Source: Pseudomonadota bacterium (GTDB lineage: Bacteria > Pseudomonadota > Alphaproteobacteria > Rhizobiales > Rhizobiaceae). From it: a stretch of 14,600 nucleotides of DNA. Location of the stretch: positions 1 to 14,600 of the forward strand of contig JAEYXI010000534.1 of the NCBI GenBank assembly GCA_023428515.1, in the 5' to 3' direction. The notes under the pieces are model-generated. The model was given only the letters and a program-made list of their open reading frames with translations. It made no database searches and was not told the DNA's origin. The position numbers and the translations under genes are program-made. Positions 1-6,987 of the stretch are shown here, piece by piece; the stretch's first letter is position 1; each line of letters opens with the position of its first letter.

Positions 1-1035
1 GGCCAGGCCGACCACCAGCAGCGCCAGCCCCATGCCGACGAGACCCGCGAGCAGCAGCGGCCGGCGGCCGAGCTTGTCGATGAAGGCGATGGCGATGAAG
101 GTCGCGGCCACGTTGACGCCGCCGACCGCCCAGGTCGTCGCCATGGTCTGCGAGTCCGGAGTCGCAAAGCCCGCCGCGGCAAAGATCTGGTCGGCGTAGT
201 AGATGATCGCGTTGATGCCGGTGATCTGCTGGAAGATGGCGAGGCCGAGCGCGATCGTCAGCGGCCTGCGCCAGGCCGGGTCGAGGACATCGCGCCAGGA
301 TGCATTGCCTGCCTCCTCGTCCAGCGTGTGCTCGATCTCCGCGAGCCCCGCGCCTGCGTCCTGTCCCGGTGCGACCTTGCCGAGCACTGTTCGCGCCTCG
401 TCGCGGCGCCCGGCCTTGACCAGCCAGCGCGGCGACTCGACGCCCAGTGCACCGACCAGCACCAGCAATATGCCTGGCACCACCGAGATGCCGAGCATCC
501 AGCGCCATGAGTCGCTGGCGGCGAGCCCGGCATTGACCAGATAGGCGAGGAAGATGCCGATGGTGATGGCAAGCTGATAGGCCGAGACGAAGCGGCCGCG
601 ATGTGCGGCGGGCGCCAGTTCCGAACCGTAGAGTGGTGCAGCCACCGCCGCGACGCCGACGCCGACGCCGACGACCAGCCGGCCGATCACCAGCAGCGAC
701 ACGTCGGGTGCAAGCGCCTGCAGCAGGGCGCCGAGGATGAACAGCAGGCCGGCGATCAGCACTGCGCGCCTGCGGCCGTAGCGGTCCGCGAGATAGCCGC
801 CAGCGAGCGAACCGATCAGTGCGCCGAGCGTCACCCAGCTCGTCACCACCTCGACGAGGATCGAGCTCAGTGTGAAATGCTGCTTGATGCCGTTGAGCGC
901 GCCCGAAATGACGCCCTGGTCGTAGCCGAAGAGCAGCCCGGCCACGATGACGACGGCGAGCACGACGATCAGCGGCCCGCTCAGCGCCTCGCTCCGTGGC
1001 TTCGGCACATTGATCGACGGCTGCGTCACCGACAT
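1..1035 (-). CDS. Sugar porter family MFS transporter (3' end outside window)
   Basis: The frame is open from an ATG at 1035 to the left edge, giving 345 codons of a protein whose family is usually about 450-480 residues. I translated it directly. Sugar-porter landmarks appear in order: a first membrane helix ending LLFGYDQGVISGAL (about residues 35-48), the loop motif DRYGRRRA (about 81-88) between helices 2 and 3, the ESPRWLVKAGR segment (about 198-208) opening the central cytoplasmic loop, QQITGINAIIYY (about 266-277) in helix 7, and DKLGRRPLLL (about 318-327) after helix 8. These mark proton-coupled sugar or polyol uptake across the inner membrane; the substrate cannot be read from sequence. 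An in-frame ATG at 1041 is possible, but GGGAGG sits about 8 bases before 1035 and almost touches 1041. The gene follows the amine oxidase on the same strand after 101 bases, so co-transcription is possible but not shown. Confidence 0.9.
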   Translation of the reverse strand, partial: MSVTQPSINVPKPRSEALSGPLIVVLAVVIVAGLLFGYDQGVISGALNGIKQHFTLSSILVEVVTSWVTLGALIGSLAGGYLADRYGRRRAVLIAGLLFILGALLQALAPDVSLLVIGRLVVGVGVGVAAVAAPLYGSELAPAAHRGRFVSAYQLAITIGIFLAYLVNAGLAASDSWRWMLGISVVPGILLVLVGALGVESPRWLVKAGRRDEARTVLGKVAPGQDAGAGLAEIEHTLDEEAGNASWRDVLDPAWRRPLTIALGLAIFQQITGINAIIYYADQIFAAAGFATPDSQTMATTWAVGGVNVAATFIAIAFIDKLGRRPLLLAGLVGMGLALLVVGLA

Positions 1036-1059
1036 GGGCATTCCCTCCCGTCGCTTGAC

Positions 1060-1079
1060 GGCCCTGCGATCGCATGGCC
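1060..1079. repeat. Near-perfect 20-bp palindrome between amine oxidase and MFS genes
   Basis: GGCCCTGCGATCGCATGGCC is a palindrome apart from one mismatched pair, with the perfect core TGCGATCGCA. It lies 25-44 bases upstream of the MFS start in the 101-base gap. It could be an operator for the transporter gene or chance in GC-rich DNA. No T-run follows, so it is not a typical intrinsic terminator. Confidence 0.3.
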
Positions 1080-1136
1080 GCGAGGGTGTCGTGCCACGCC
1101 ATCGGGGTCTTGTCCATGCCGCAGGGGCAACCGGGC

Positions 1137-2414
1137 TCAGCCGGCGCGGCGCATATCCGAGGACTCGATCAGCCTGGCCGCTGCCTCCCGGCCGGCGACG
1201 ATCGCCCCTTCGACGTAGCCGGGGAAAGAGGATGACAGCTCCGACGAGGCGAAGAAGAGCGGCGGCGCCCCCGCCCTCAACAGGTTCTCCGCATCCCGCG
1301 CGTGCATGTCGACCACGAGGTCGCTATAGGCGCCGCCCGACCAGAGGTCCCCGGTCCAGTCGCGGATCGTCATGTCGAGCATTTCACCGGCGTCAGACCC
1401 CAGCGCGGCCACCAGCCGCTCGGTCACCTCCGCCCGCAAGGCTTCATCGCCAAGTTTCCTCCATTCGATCGCCAGCGGTCCCCCTACGAAGAAGACGAGT
1501 TGCGGATGCGCCGCGTCGCGGCTGAGATCGAAGACGAAGAGCCCGGGAGGTTCGCGCCACATCACCATCCCGCTCTGTCCCCGGTCGCGCCAGAAGGCGT
1601 GGCCATATCGGATGAGCACCTTGATCACCGTGCCGCTTCGCCAGGCGCCGAGCGCGCGTGCCAGTCCGGCCGGCAGTGCCGGCGCATAGTCGATGCGCGA
1701 CGCCGCGACCGGCGGCGCGGCGACCAGCGCGGCGTCCGCCGTGATCGTCTCACGCGCCGTAACGATACGGACACCGCCCGGCGCGCGCTCGATCCGCGTC
1801 ACCGGCGTCGACAGGCGTACCCGTCCGCCGAGATCGCGGGCGAGGTCGTCGGCCAGCGAATGCATCGTCTCGGCAAGCTGGTATTGCAGCTCGCCGACTT
1901 CATTGGTGATGCGGCGGTCATTGTCGATGAGGTGCCAGATCGGCAGGTTGTCGAGGTCGAGGCACCAAAGGCTCTCGATCATCGAACGGAAGGCCGCCTT
2001 CACTTCCGCCGGCTCGTCCTGCGCCTTCAGCCATGCGGCGACGCTCATGCCGGCGATGCCGGGATCGTCGGGCGATATCCGGTTCATGCGCTCGCGCAGC
2101 GCCGCCGATCCGTCGATGGCGCGGTCGGCTTCCTTTCGCCCCATCGCCGGCTGCGTGACATAGTCGCCGTCGAAATTGCTTTCGACCAGCGTCTTGCCGT
2201 GCCTTTTCGCCAAGGCCATGACGGCCGGCATGTCCTGGCAGATGAACTGGCCGCCAGTATCGACCATCTCGCTGAGCCCGTTGCTGCTCGCCTCCACGCG
2301 GCCGCCGACCCGGTCGCGCGCTTCCAGCACGGTAACGTCCATGCCGGCTTTGTTGAGTTCAGTGGCTGCGGATAGTCCGCAAAAGCCGGCGCCGACCACG
2401 ATGACACGGAGCAT
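1137..2414 (-). CDS. FAD-dependent amine oxidase (flavin monoamine oxidase family)
   Basis: This 425-residue protein has the dinucleotide-binding GAGFCG motif at residues 8-13, the acidic E31 that ends the second beta strand and contacts the FAD ribose, and the RVGGR motif (35-39) typical of the amine oxidase/GR2 flavoprotein family. Near the C-terminus, FASSELSSSFPGYVEGAIVAG (about 393-413) is the second FAD-contact segment. No signal peptide is visible, so it should be cytoplasmic. Such enzymes oxidise primary or secondary amines to imines, giving an aldehyde and peroxide or reduced acceptor; some members act on amino acids or polyamines. It follows the polyamine-type binding protein on the same strand, which fits amine catabolism, but the substrate is not determined. 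The ATG at 2414 is preceded at 7 bases by GGGGAG, which belongs to the palindromic element at 2419-2547. The next gene on the strand starts 101 bases beyond the stop. Confidence 0.88.
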   Translation of the reverse strand: MLRVIVVGAGFCGLSAATELNKAGMDVTVLEARDRVGGRVEASSNGLSEMVDTGGQFICQDMPAVMALAKRHGKTLVESNFDGDYVTQPAMGRKEADRAIDGSAALRERMNRISPDDPGIAGMSVAAWLKAQDEPAEVKAAFRSMIESLWCLDLDNLPIWHLIDNDRRITNEVGELQYQLAETMHSLADDLARDLGGRVRLSTPVTRIERAPGGVRIVTARETITADAALVAAPPVAASRIDYAPALPAGLARALGAWRSGTVIKVLIRYGHAFWRDRGQSGMVMWREPPGLFVFDLSRDAAHPQLVFFVGGPLAIEWRKLGDEALRAEVTERLVAALGSDAGEMLDMTIRDWTGDLWSGGAYSDLVVDMHARDAENLLRAGAPPLFFASSELSSSFPGYVEGAIVAGREAAARLIESSDMRRAG

Positions 2415-2418
2415 CTCT

Positions 2419-2547
2419 CCTCTCCCCGCTTACGGGGAGAGGATGTCGGCGAAGGCGACAGGTGAGGGGCTGCACGAACTTCTCAAATCCTGGCTCCGCC
2501 CCTCATCCGGTCCTTCGGACCACCTTCTCCCCGTGAACGGGAGAAGG
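2419..2547. repeat. RIME-like rhizobial palindromic intergenic element
   Basis: The gap between the binding-protein stop and the amine oxidase start is almost entirely a mosaic of inverted repeats. CCTCTCCCC (2419-2427) pairs with GGGGAGAGG (2434-2442). TGAGGGGC (2463-2470) pairs with GCCCCTCA (2498-2505). GGTCC (2509-2513) pairs with GGACC (2517-2521). CCTTCTCCC (2523-2531) pairs with GGGAGAAGG (2539-2547). The two terminal hairpins carry similar arms, CTCTCCCC and TTCTCCC. This layout matches the dispersed intergenic mosaic elements known from Rhizobium, Sinorhizobium and Mesorhizobium (RIME). The name is from memory of the family; copy number in this genome is not visible here. Confidence 0.8.
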
Positions 2548-2557
2548 AATCCAACGC

Positions 2558-3640
2558 TCAGTAGCCCGCTTTGATCTTCTCGAATTCCTCGATCATCTTC
2601 TGCTTCAGCGCGGCCGGCACGGGCGACTGGAACAGCGTCTTGTCGACGAACTTGTCGACGTCGGCGTAGCCCTGCGCCTCGACGACGGCCGGGTCGATCG
2701 ACGCCATGCTCTTGGCGTCGGCATGGCCGTAGCCCCAGTCGGAGAGCAGGAAGCTCGCCACCTCCGGCGCGTTGATGGAATTCAGGAAGTCGTAGGCCTT
2801 GTCGGCGCTGCCCGGCGCACCCTTCAGGCGCACATAGCCGCACACCCAGGTCGATTGCCCTTCGGCCGTGTCGCGCGTGTTCTTGATCGGGGCACCGGCG
2901 AGCGCCGACTGCACGGCGGCGTCGTTCCAGGCCCAGGCGAGATCGACCTCGCCGCCCGACAGCGCCTGCACGATCTCGGTCGTGTCGGTCCAGTAGAGCC
3001 TGACGTTCTTGTGCACCTCGCGCAGGAAGTCCGACGCCTGTTTGAACTGCTCGTCTGTCATCTGCGTCCAGTCCTTCAGCCCGATGACGAGCGAGGCCAG
3101 CGCATAGGCGTCGTCGACATTGTCGCCGATCGAGACGCGGTCCTTGAATTTCGGGTCGGCCAGCGACTTCAGTGACTTGACGTCGTCGGCGGAGACTTTT
3201 TCGGAATTGTAGGTGAGAAGCGTGTTGCCCCAGTCCCAGGGCATGAACCAGGCGGTGCCGTCGGCGGTGGTCGCCAGGTCCTTCATGCCCATGATGCCGG
3301 GGTTCATGTCCTTCCAGCCTTCGATCTTCGAAGTGTCGAGCGGCTCCAGCAGTCCCGCCTCGCGCCACTTCACCACGCTCTGCGAGCAGGGATGGGCGAG
3401 ATCGGTCTTGAAGCCCGAGCGGATCTTCTCGAACGCTTCGTCCTCGTCGCCGAAGAAGGTGAAGGTCGGTGAATCGCCGTTCTTGGCGACGTAGCCCGGA
3501 TGGAATTCCGGCGCCTCGTAACCGGACCAGTCAAAGATGACGAGTTCGCTGTCCTCCGCGGTGGCGATCGCCGCTGCCGAGGCCGAGAGCGCGGCGGCGA
3601 GGATGAGGCTGATGCCGAGACGGCGGTTTTTCGGTTTCAT
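2558..3640 (-). CDS. Polyamine-type ABC transporter substrate-binding protein (PotD/PotF-like)
   Basis: From the ATG at 3640 the protein has 360 residues, the usual size for PotD/PotF-like binding proteins. It begins with a clear Sec signal: basic MKPKNRR, a hydrophobic core at about 10-26, and a likely cleavage after ATA at residue 28. The mature part opens with LVIFDWSGYEAPEF, the fold start typical of spermidine/putrescine-binding proteins (cluster D), followed by KIRSGFKTDLAHP and MPWDWGNTLLTYNSEKV. It should bind a small cationic ligand in the periplasm. No permease or ATPase gene lies beside it in this window, so it is an orphan or works with a distant transporter. AGGGGAA lies 6 bases before 3640. 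An alternative ATG at 3670 overlaps the TetR stop as ATGA, but would place ten polar residues ahead of the signal peptide. It follows the TetR gene by 26 bases. Confidence 0.9.
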   Translation of the reverse strand: MKPKNRRLGISLILAAALSASAAAIATAEDSELVIFDWSGYEAPEFHPGYVAKNGDSPTFTFFGDEDEAFEKIRSGFKTDLAHPCSQSVVKWREAGLLEPLDTSKIEGWKDMNPGIMGMKDLATTADGTAWFMPWDWGNTLLTYNSEKVSADDVKSLKSLADPKFKDRVSIGDNVDDAYALASLVIGLKDWTQMTDEQFKQASDFLREVHKNVRLYWTDTTEIVQALSGGEVDLAWAWNDAAVQSALAGAPIKNTRDTAEGQSTWVCGYVRLKGAPGSADKAYDFLNSINAPEVASFLLSDWGYGHADAKSMASIDPAVVEAQGYADVDKFVDKTLFQSPVPAALKQKMIEEFEKIKAGY

Positions 3641-3666
3641 GTCGGTTCCCCTGTTACTGTTATGGT

Positions 3667-4395
3667 TCATGCAGACTTTTGTGCGCCGGCCGCCGGCGGA
3701 AGATCGGCGCGAGAGAAATGCTTCGGAAAGGCCGACGCCAGATATTCGCAGGCGGCCTGGTAGGCGGTTTCCCGCGTCACATCCTCGGTGCCCATCATCA
3801 GCCTCAGCCACAGTCCTTCGAGCATGGCCGAGAGCGCGAGCGCCGTCGCCACCGGCTCGAAATCGTAGCCGCCATCCTGCTTGAGCTTGCGGCACAGCTC
3901 GATGAACACGTTCTGGTACGCTGCGTCGCGCGCGCCGCAGAGCGCCTGATAGGTCGGCCGCGATTTCGCCTCGCCCCAGAAGGCGCACCAAGCGGCGAGC
4001 TTGCGCTTGTTGCAGATCGAGCGGTCGAAGTCGGCGGCCACCAGCGTGCCGAGCTGCCGTGCCGGATTGTCGCCGGCCTTCTGCAAGGCCGAGCGCCAAT
4101 GCGCCGAATATTCGTCCGCCATATATTGCAGCGTCGCGACGAGCAGCTTTTCCTTGCTCTCGAAATGGAAGTTGACGATGCCGCGAGACAGGCCGGCGCC
4201 GTCGGCGACATCGGCCATCGTGGTCTCGGAGTAACCGCGCTTGGCGAGCGAATCGATCGTCGCCTCGATCAACTGCTGGCGGCGCGTTTCCTTCGACGCC
4301 TTGCGTCCGCGCTTTTCCGGTTCGGGCTGCTTCTCGCCATCGGAGCTTCGATCCCCGAGCGCCATTGTCTTCATCTCTTCTGCAGCGCTCCACAT
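3667..4395 (-). CDS. TetR-family regulator with BetI-like ligand domain
   Basis: This 242-residue protein has an N-terminal TetR DNA-binding domain: RRQQLIEATIDSLAKRGY (38-55), then the helix-turn-helix TTMADVADGAGLSRGIVNFHF (58-78) and SKEKLL. The C-terminal half (DFDRSICNKRKLAAWCAFWG, followed by EAKSRPTYQALC) resembles BetI, the choline-responsive repressor of betaine synthesis genes, and its relatives. I call it BetI-like rather than BetI because no betA/betB genes are present here. An extended charged N-terminus (about residues 1-30) precedes the domain, and in-frame ATGs at 4374 and 4365 are alternative starts. I keep 4395 because it lies only 5 bases after the methyltransferase stop, which favours coupled translation; its Shine-Dalgarno GGGGAG is rather far away at 12 bases. 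A plausible target is the inverted repeat at 5287-5302 between the two divergent operons. Confidence 0.9.
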   Translation of the reverse strand: MWSAAEEMKTMALGDRSSDGEKQPEPEKRGRKASKETRRQQLIEATIDSLAKRGYSETTMADVADGAGLSRGIVNFHFESKEKLLVATLQYMADEYSAHWRSALQKAGDNPARQLGTLVAADFDRSICNKRKLAAWCAFWGEAKSRPTYQALCGARDAAYQNVFIELCRKLKQDGGYDFEPVATALALSAMLEGLWLRLMMGTEDVTRETAYQAACEYLASAFPKHFSRADLPPAAGAQKSA

Positions 4396-4400
4396 TTCAG

Positions 4401-5201
4401 CTACCGGCTCCCCGCCGGCTTCCAGCCGCGAAGATGAGTGGGCCGGTGCTCACCCGAGTCAAGCACCTTCTGCATCGCTTCCCAGGTACGAATGTTCTTG
4501 TCCACATAGGCAGAACCGACCGCCGCGGCGACCTTGTCGTATAGGGAGCCCTTCAGCTGTTCGAGTTCATGGCGCGCGACATCGCGGTACCACGGGTTGC
4601 GGTCGCGGGTGACGACGTCGGTGAAGCCGGCCCGCCGCATCGCCTCGGCGTAACGCGCGGGCGAGGCCATGGCGAAGGAAAGCCCTTCGGCGGCGATATA
4701 GGCCTTCATCTCGGGAGAAGGCTCGCCGTCATGCGAGATCATCCAGTTCGACGCGGCGAACACCCCGCCGGGCTTCAGGACGCGGAAGATCTCGGCAAAC
4801 AGCGCGTCCTTGTCGGGAACATGCAGAAGCGCATCCTTGGAGAACACCGCGTCGAAGCTCCGGTCGGCGAAGGGCAGGGGGCCTGGCGGCGCCTGGACGA
4901 AGGTGGCGCGGTCCGACAGTCCGCGCTTGGCGGCGCGCAATCTCGCCGCCTCGACCACGGGCAGCTCGACATCGAAACCTGTCGCGCGCCCTGCGTCGTG
5001 CTTCTCCACCAGATGCAGCGTGATGCCGCCCGAGCCACAGCCGATGTCGAGGATTGTCTTGCCTTGGAGCGACAGGCCGTCCAGCACGCGGTCCACTTCC
5101 TCGGGTCCGCCGGGCGACAGGTATCCGTCGCCCCACAGCGCTTCCAGGAAGCGTATGGCGTCATCGTCATATTCGGGCGCGGCGTTCGCCGTTTCGATCA
5201 T
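4401..5201 (-). CDS. SAM-dependent methyltransferase, phosphoethanolamine N-methyltransferase-like
   Basis: From the ATG at 5201 (GGGAGCG about 7 bases upstream) the product has 266 residues. It is a class I Rossmann methyltransferase: motif [10 protein letters not shown] at 51-59, the acidic end of beta 2 GFD at 75-77, and RVLKPGG after the active-site strand. Two further segments match phosphobase methyltransferases as I remember them. [11 protein letters not shown] (22-32) resembles the FGENYISSGG segment of the Plasmodium enzyme. SKDALLHV (121-128) keeps the Asp and His of the catalytic SRDAILH motif as D123 and H127. The likely reaction is N-methylation of a small amine such as phosphoethanolamine, ethanolamine or a glycine derivative, in the cytoplasm. 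It is the first gene of the minus-strand operon, directly upstream of the BetI-like regulator. The substrate is inference; the fold is secure. An in-frame ATG at 5249 exists but has no better support. Confidence 0.85.
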   Translation of the reverse strand: MIETANAAPEYDDDAIRFLEALWGDGYLSPGGPEEVDRVLDGLSLQGKTILDIGCGSGGITLHLVEKHDAGRATGFDVELPVVEAARLRAAKRGLSDRATFVQAPPGPLPFADRSFDAVFSKDALLHVPDKDALFAEIFRVLKPGGVFAASNWMISHDGEPSPEMKAYIAAEGLSFAMASPARYAEAMRRAGFTDVVTRDRNPWYRDVARHELEQLKGSLYDKVAAAVGSAYVDKNIRTWEAMQKVLDSGEHRPTHLRGWKPAGSR

Positions 5202-5367
5202 CGATCGCTCCCAAATGCCTGCCCAGCTCAGGCTCGAAAAGGCTGGCAAAGCCTAACCCACTATGGAGAAATTGCAACTCCATTTGTTGAACATTCATTC
5301 AATATGGCTGGACAGGCCACGTTTCGGCGTGCCAGATTTGGCAATCATCCGGTTCGGATACGCAGAC
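5202..5367. promoter_or_regulatory. Divergent promoter region between methyltransferase and flavoprotein operons
   Basis: This 166-base gap must contain promoters for both operons. I could not fix convincing -35/-10 pairs. It contains AGGCT/AGCCT arms (5240-5244 and 5250-5254), ATGGAG/CTCCAT arms (5263-5268 and 5278-5283), and the inverted repeat listed separately at 5287-5302. It is visibly richer in A and T than its surroundings, as expected of a control region. Confidence 0.6.
5287..5302. promoter_or_regulatory. Candidate TetR/BetI-type operator, TTGAA-N6-TTCAA
   Basis: TTGAACATTCATTCAA has matching 5-base arms TTGAA and TTCAA around six bases, and the first ten bases beyond T (TGAACATTCA) form a second overlapping near-palindrome. 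TetR-family operators, including those described for BetI, commonly have TTGAA/TTCAA-type arms. The position, between the regulator's own operon and the divergent flavoprotein operon, is where an autoregulatory operator would be expected. Binding is inference. Confidence 0.45.
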
Positions 5368-6987
5368 ATGAAGACATGGGACGCTATCGTCATCGGCGGC
5401 GGCCATAACGGGCTCGTCAATGCCTGCTACCTTCAGCGGGCCGGCCTTGACGTATTGGTGGTGGAGAAGAACGACTGGGTCGGCGGCGCGGCGACCAGCC
5501 GCGAGCTGACGCCGGGCTTCCTCTATTCCAACTGCTCCTATGTCTGCTCGCTGTTCCGGCCGGAGATCATGCGCGACCTTGAGCTGCCGCGCTTCGGGTT
5601 GCAGGTTATCGCTTATGAAGGCGGCGCGGTCTTTACCCGCGACGGCGACTACCTCGCCAACTACCGCGACCACGACGCGCATCGCCGCGAGTTCGCGCGC
5701 TTTTCCAGGCGCGATGCCGAGGCCTATGACCGCTATGCGCGCGACGTGACGCGGCAGTGCCGGTTCATCCAGCCGCTCCTGATGCGCACCGCGCCGGACC
5801 CCACGAGTTTCCGCCCGCGCGACGTCGGCGAGTTGATGTTCCTGGCCAGGAAGTTCTGGGATCTCGGCCCGTCGCAAATGGCCGAGACGCTTCGCTTCTG
5901 GACCATGTCGATCTCGGACTTCCTCGACGAATATTTCGAGACCGACGTCATTAAGGCGAATTTCTCGATCTCCGGCATCATCGGCACCGCCCTCGGCCCC
6001 ATGTCCCCGGGCACCGCCTATGTGCTTCTCCACCACTATATGGGCGAGGTCGACGGCTCGGTCGGCGCCTGGGGTTATGCGCGCGGCGGCATGGGCGCGA
6101 TCACCAAGGCATTGTCGGCAAGTTTCCAGGCGTCAGGCGGCACGATCCGCACCGGCGCGGAGGTGGACAAGGTTCTGGTCAAGGACGGTAGGGCGACCGG
6201 CATCGTGCTCGCCAGCGGCGAGGAGATTTTTGGCAAGCTCGTCATCTCCAATGCCGATGTGAAGCGCACCTTCCTCAAGCTGGTCGAGGAAAAGGAACTG
6301 CCTGATGTGTTCCTGCGCAGGGTGAAGAACTTCAAGATCCGGGGGTCGTCGGGCAAGGTGAACATCGCGCTCGACTCCCTCCCCGAATTCCCGGCGCTGC
6401 CCAAGGATTCGCCCTGCTATCGCGGCGATCTCCACTTCACCGATTCCGTCGAGCGCATGGAGCGCGCCTATGACGACTGGAAGGCCGGCCGCTGGTCGGC
6501 CGATCCCTTCCTCGACATGATGATCCCGACCACGCTCGACCCGACCATGACGCCGCCGGGCAAGCACTTCATGAGCTGCTTCGTCCAATACTGCCCGCCC
6601 AAGGTCGAAGGTCGCGACTGGACCGACGCCGACCGCGACGCCTTCGCCGAAACCGTGATTTCGCAGATCGCGGACTACTCGCCCGGCTTCCGCGACCGCA
6701 TCATCCATATGGAGGTGCGCACGCCGCGCGAACTCGAAGCCGAGGTCGGCCTGACCGAGGGCAACATTTTTCAGGGCGAACTCACCTTCGACCAGCTCCT
6801 CTTCAACCGCCCGGTGCCCGGCTATGCGCAATATCGCTCGCCGGTCGGCGGGCTCTACATCTGCGGCTCCTCCACCCATCCGGGCGGCGGCGTCATGGGC
6901 GCACCCGGCCGCAACGCCGCCGCCGAGATCCTGCGCGACCTCTCCAAGCCAACCCGTCACATGAGCCCCGCCCATGACGTCATATGA
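5368..6987 (+). CDS. FAD-dependent oxidoreductase, PYROXD2/phytoene dehydrogenase-like (copy 1)
   Basis: This 539-residue flavoprotein begins AIVIGGGHNGLV with GxGxxG at residues 10-15, followed by VVEKNDWVGGAATS, the FAD-ribose glutamate and GG motif. The C-terminal FAD segment STHPGGGVMGAPGRNAA (about 502-518) and the preceding GNIFQGELTFDQLLFNRPVPG place it in COG1233, closest in my recollection to the PYROXD2 branch rather than to true carotenoid desaturases, since no carotenoid genes are nearby. The reaction and substrate are unknown; oxidation of a C-N or C-C bond is expected of the fold. No signal peptide is seen. I chose the ATG at 5368 because the flavin-binding strand begins five residues later; the open frame extends upstream but reads non-coding sequence. 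The Shine-Dalgarno is weak (CGGA). It is first in a four-gene plus-strand operon and overlaps the next gene by 14 bases. Confidence 0.92.
   Translation: MKTWDAIVIGGGHNGLVNACYLQRAGLDVLVVEKNDWVGGAATSRELTPGFLYSNCSYVCSLFRPEIMRDLELPRFGLQVIAYEGGAVFTRDGDYLANYRDHDAHRREFARFSRRDAEAYDRYARDVTRQCRFIQPLLMRTAPDPTSFRPRDVGELMFLARKFWDLGPSQMAETLRFWTMSISDFLDEYFETDVIKANFSISGIIGTALGPMSPGTAYVLLHHYMGEVDGSVGAWGYARGGMGAITKALSASFQASGGTIRTGAEVDKVLVKDGRATGIVLASGEEIFGKLVISNADVKRTFLKLVEEKELPDVFLRRVKNFKIRGSSGKVNIALDSLPEFPALPKDSPCYRGDLHFTDSVERMERAYDDWKAGRWSADPFLDMMIPTTLDPTMTPPGKHFMSCFVQYCPPKVEGRDWTDADRDAFAETVISQIADYSPGFRDRIIHMEVRTPRELEAEVGLTEGNIFQGELTFDQLLFNRPVPGYAQYRSPVGGLYICGSSTHPGGGVMGAPGRNAAAEILRDLSKPTRHMSPAHDVI

Noticed and set aside
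1302..2375. Long plus-strand open frame opposite the amine oxidase
   Set aside because: Arg/His-rich antisense translation of a clear FAD enzyme in GC-rich DNA; no domain and no ribosome binding site.
3641..4393. Long in-frame extension of the binding-protein frame that would give a 611-residue fusion protein
   Set aside because: This part reads the TetR gene in another phase as Arg/Gly-rich sequence with no domain. The signal peptide and Shine-Dalgarno at 3640 mark the real start.
5263..5367. Start of the first flavoprotein at 5263
   Set aside because: The added 35 residues precede the flavin-binding strand, cover the candidate operator, and look like translated non-coding sequence.
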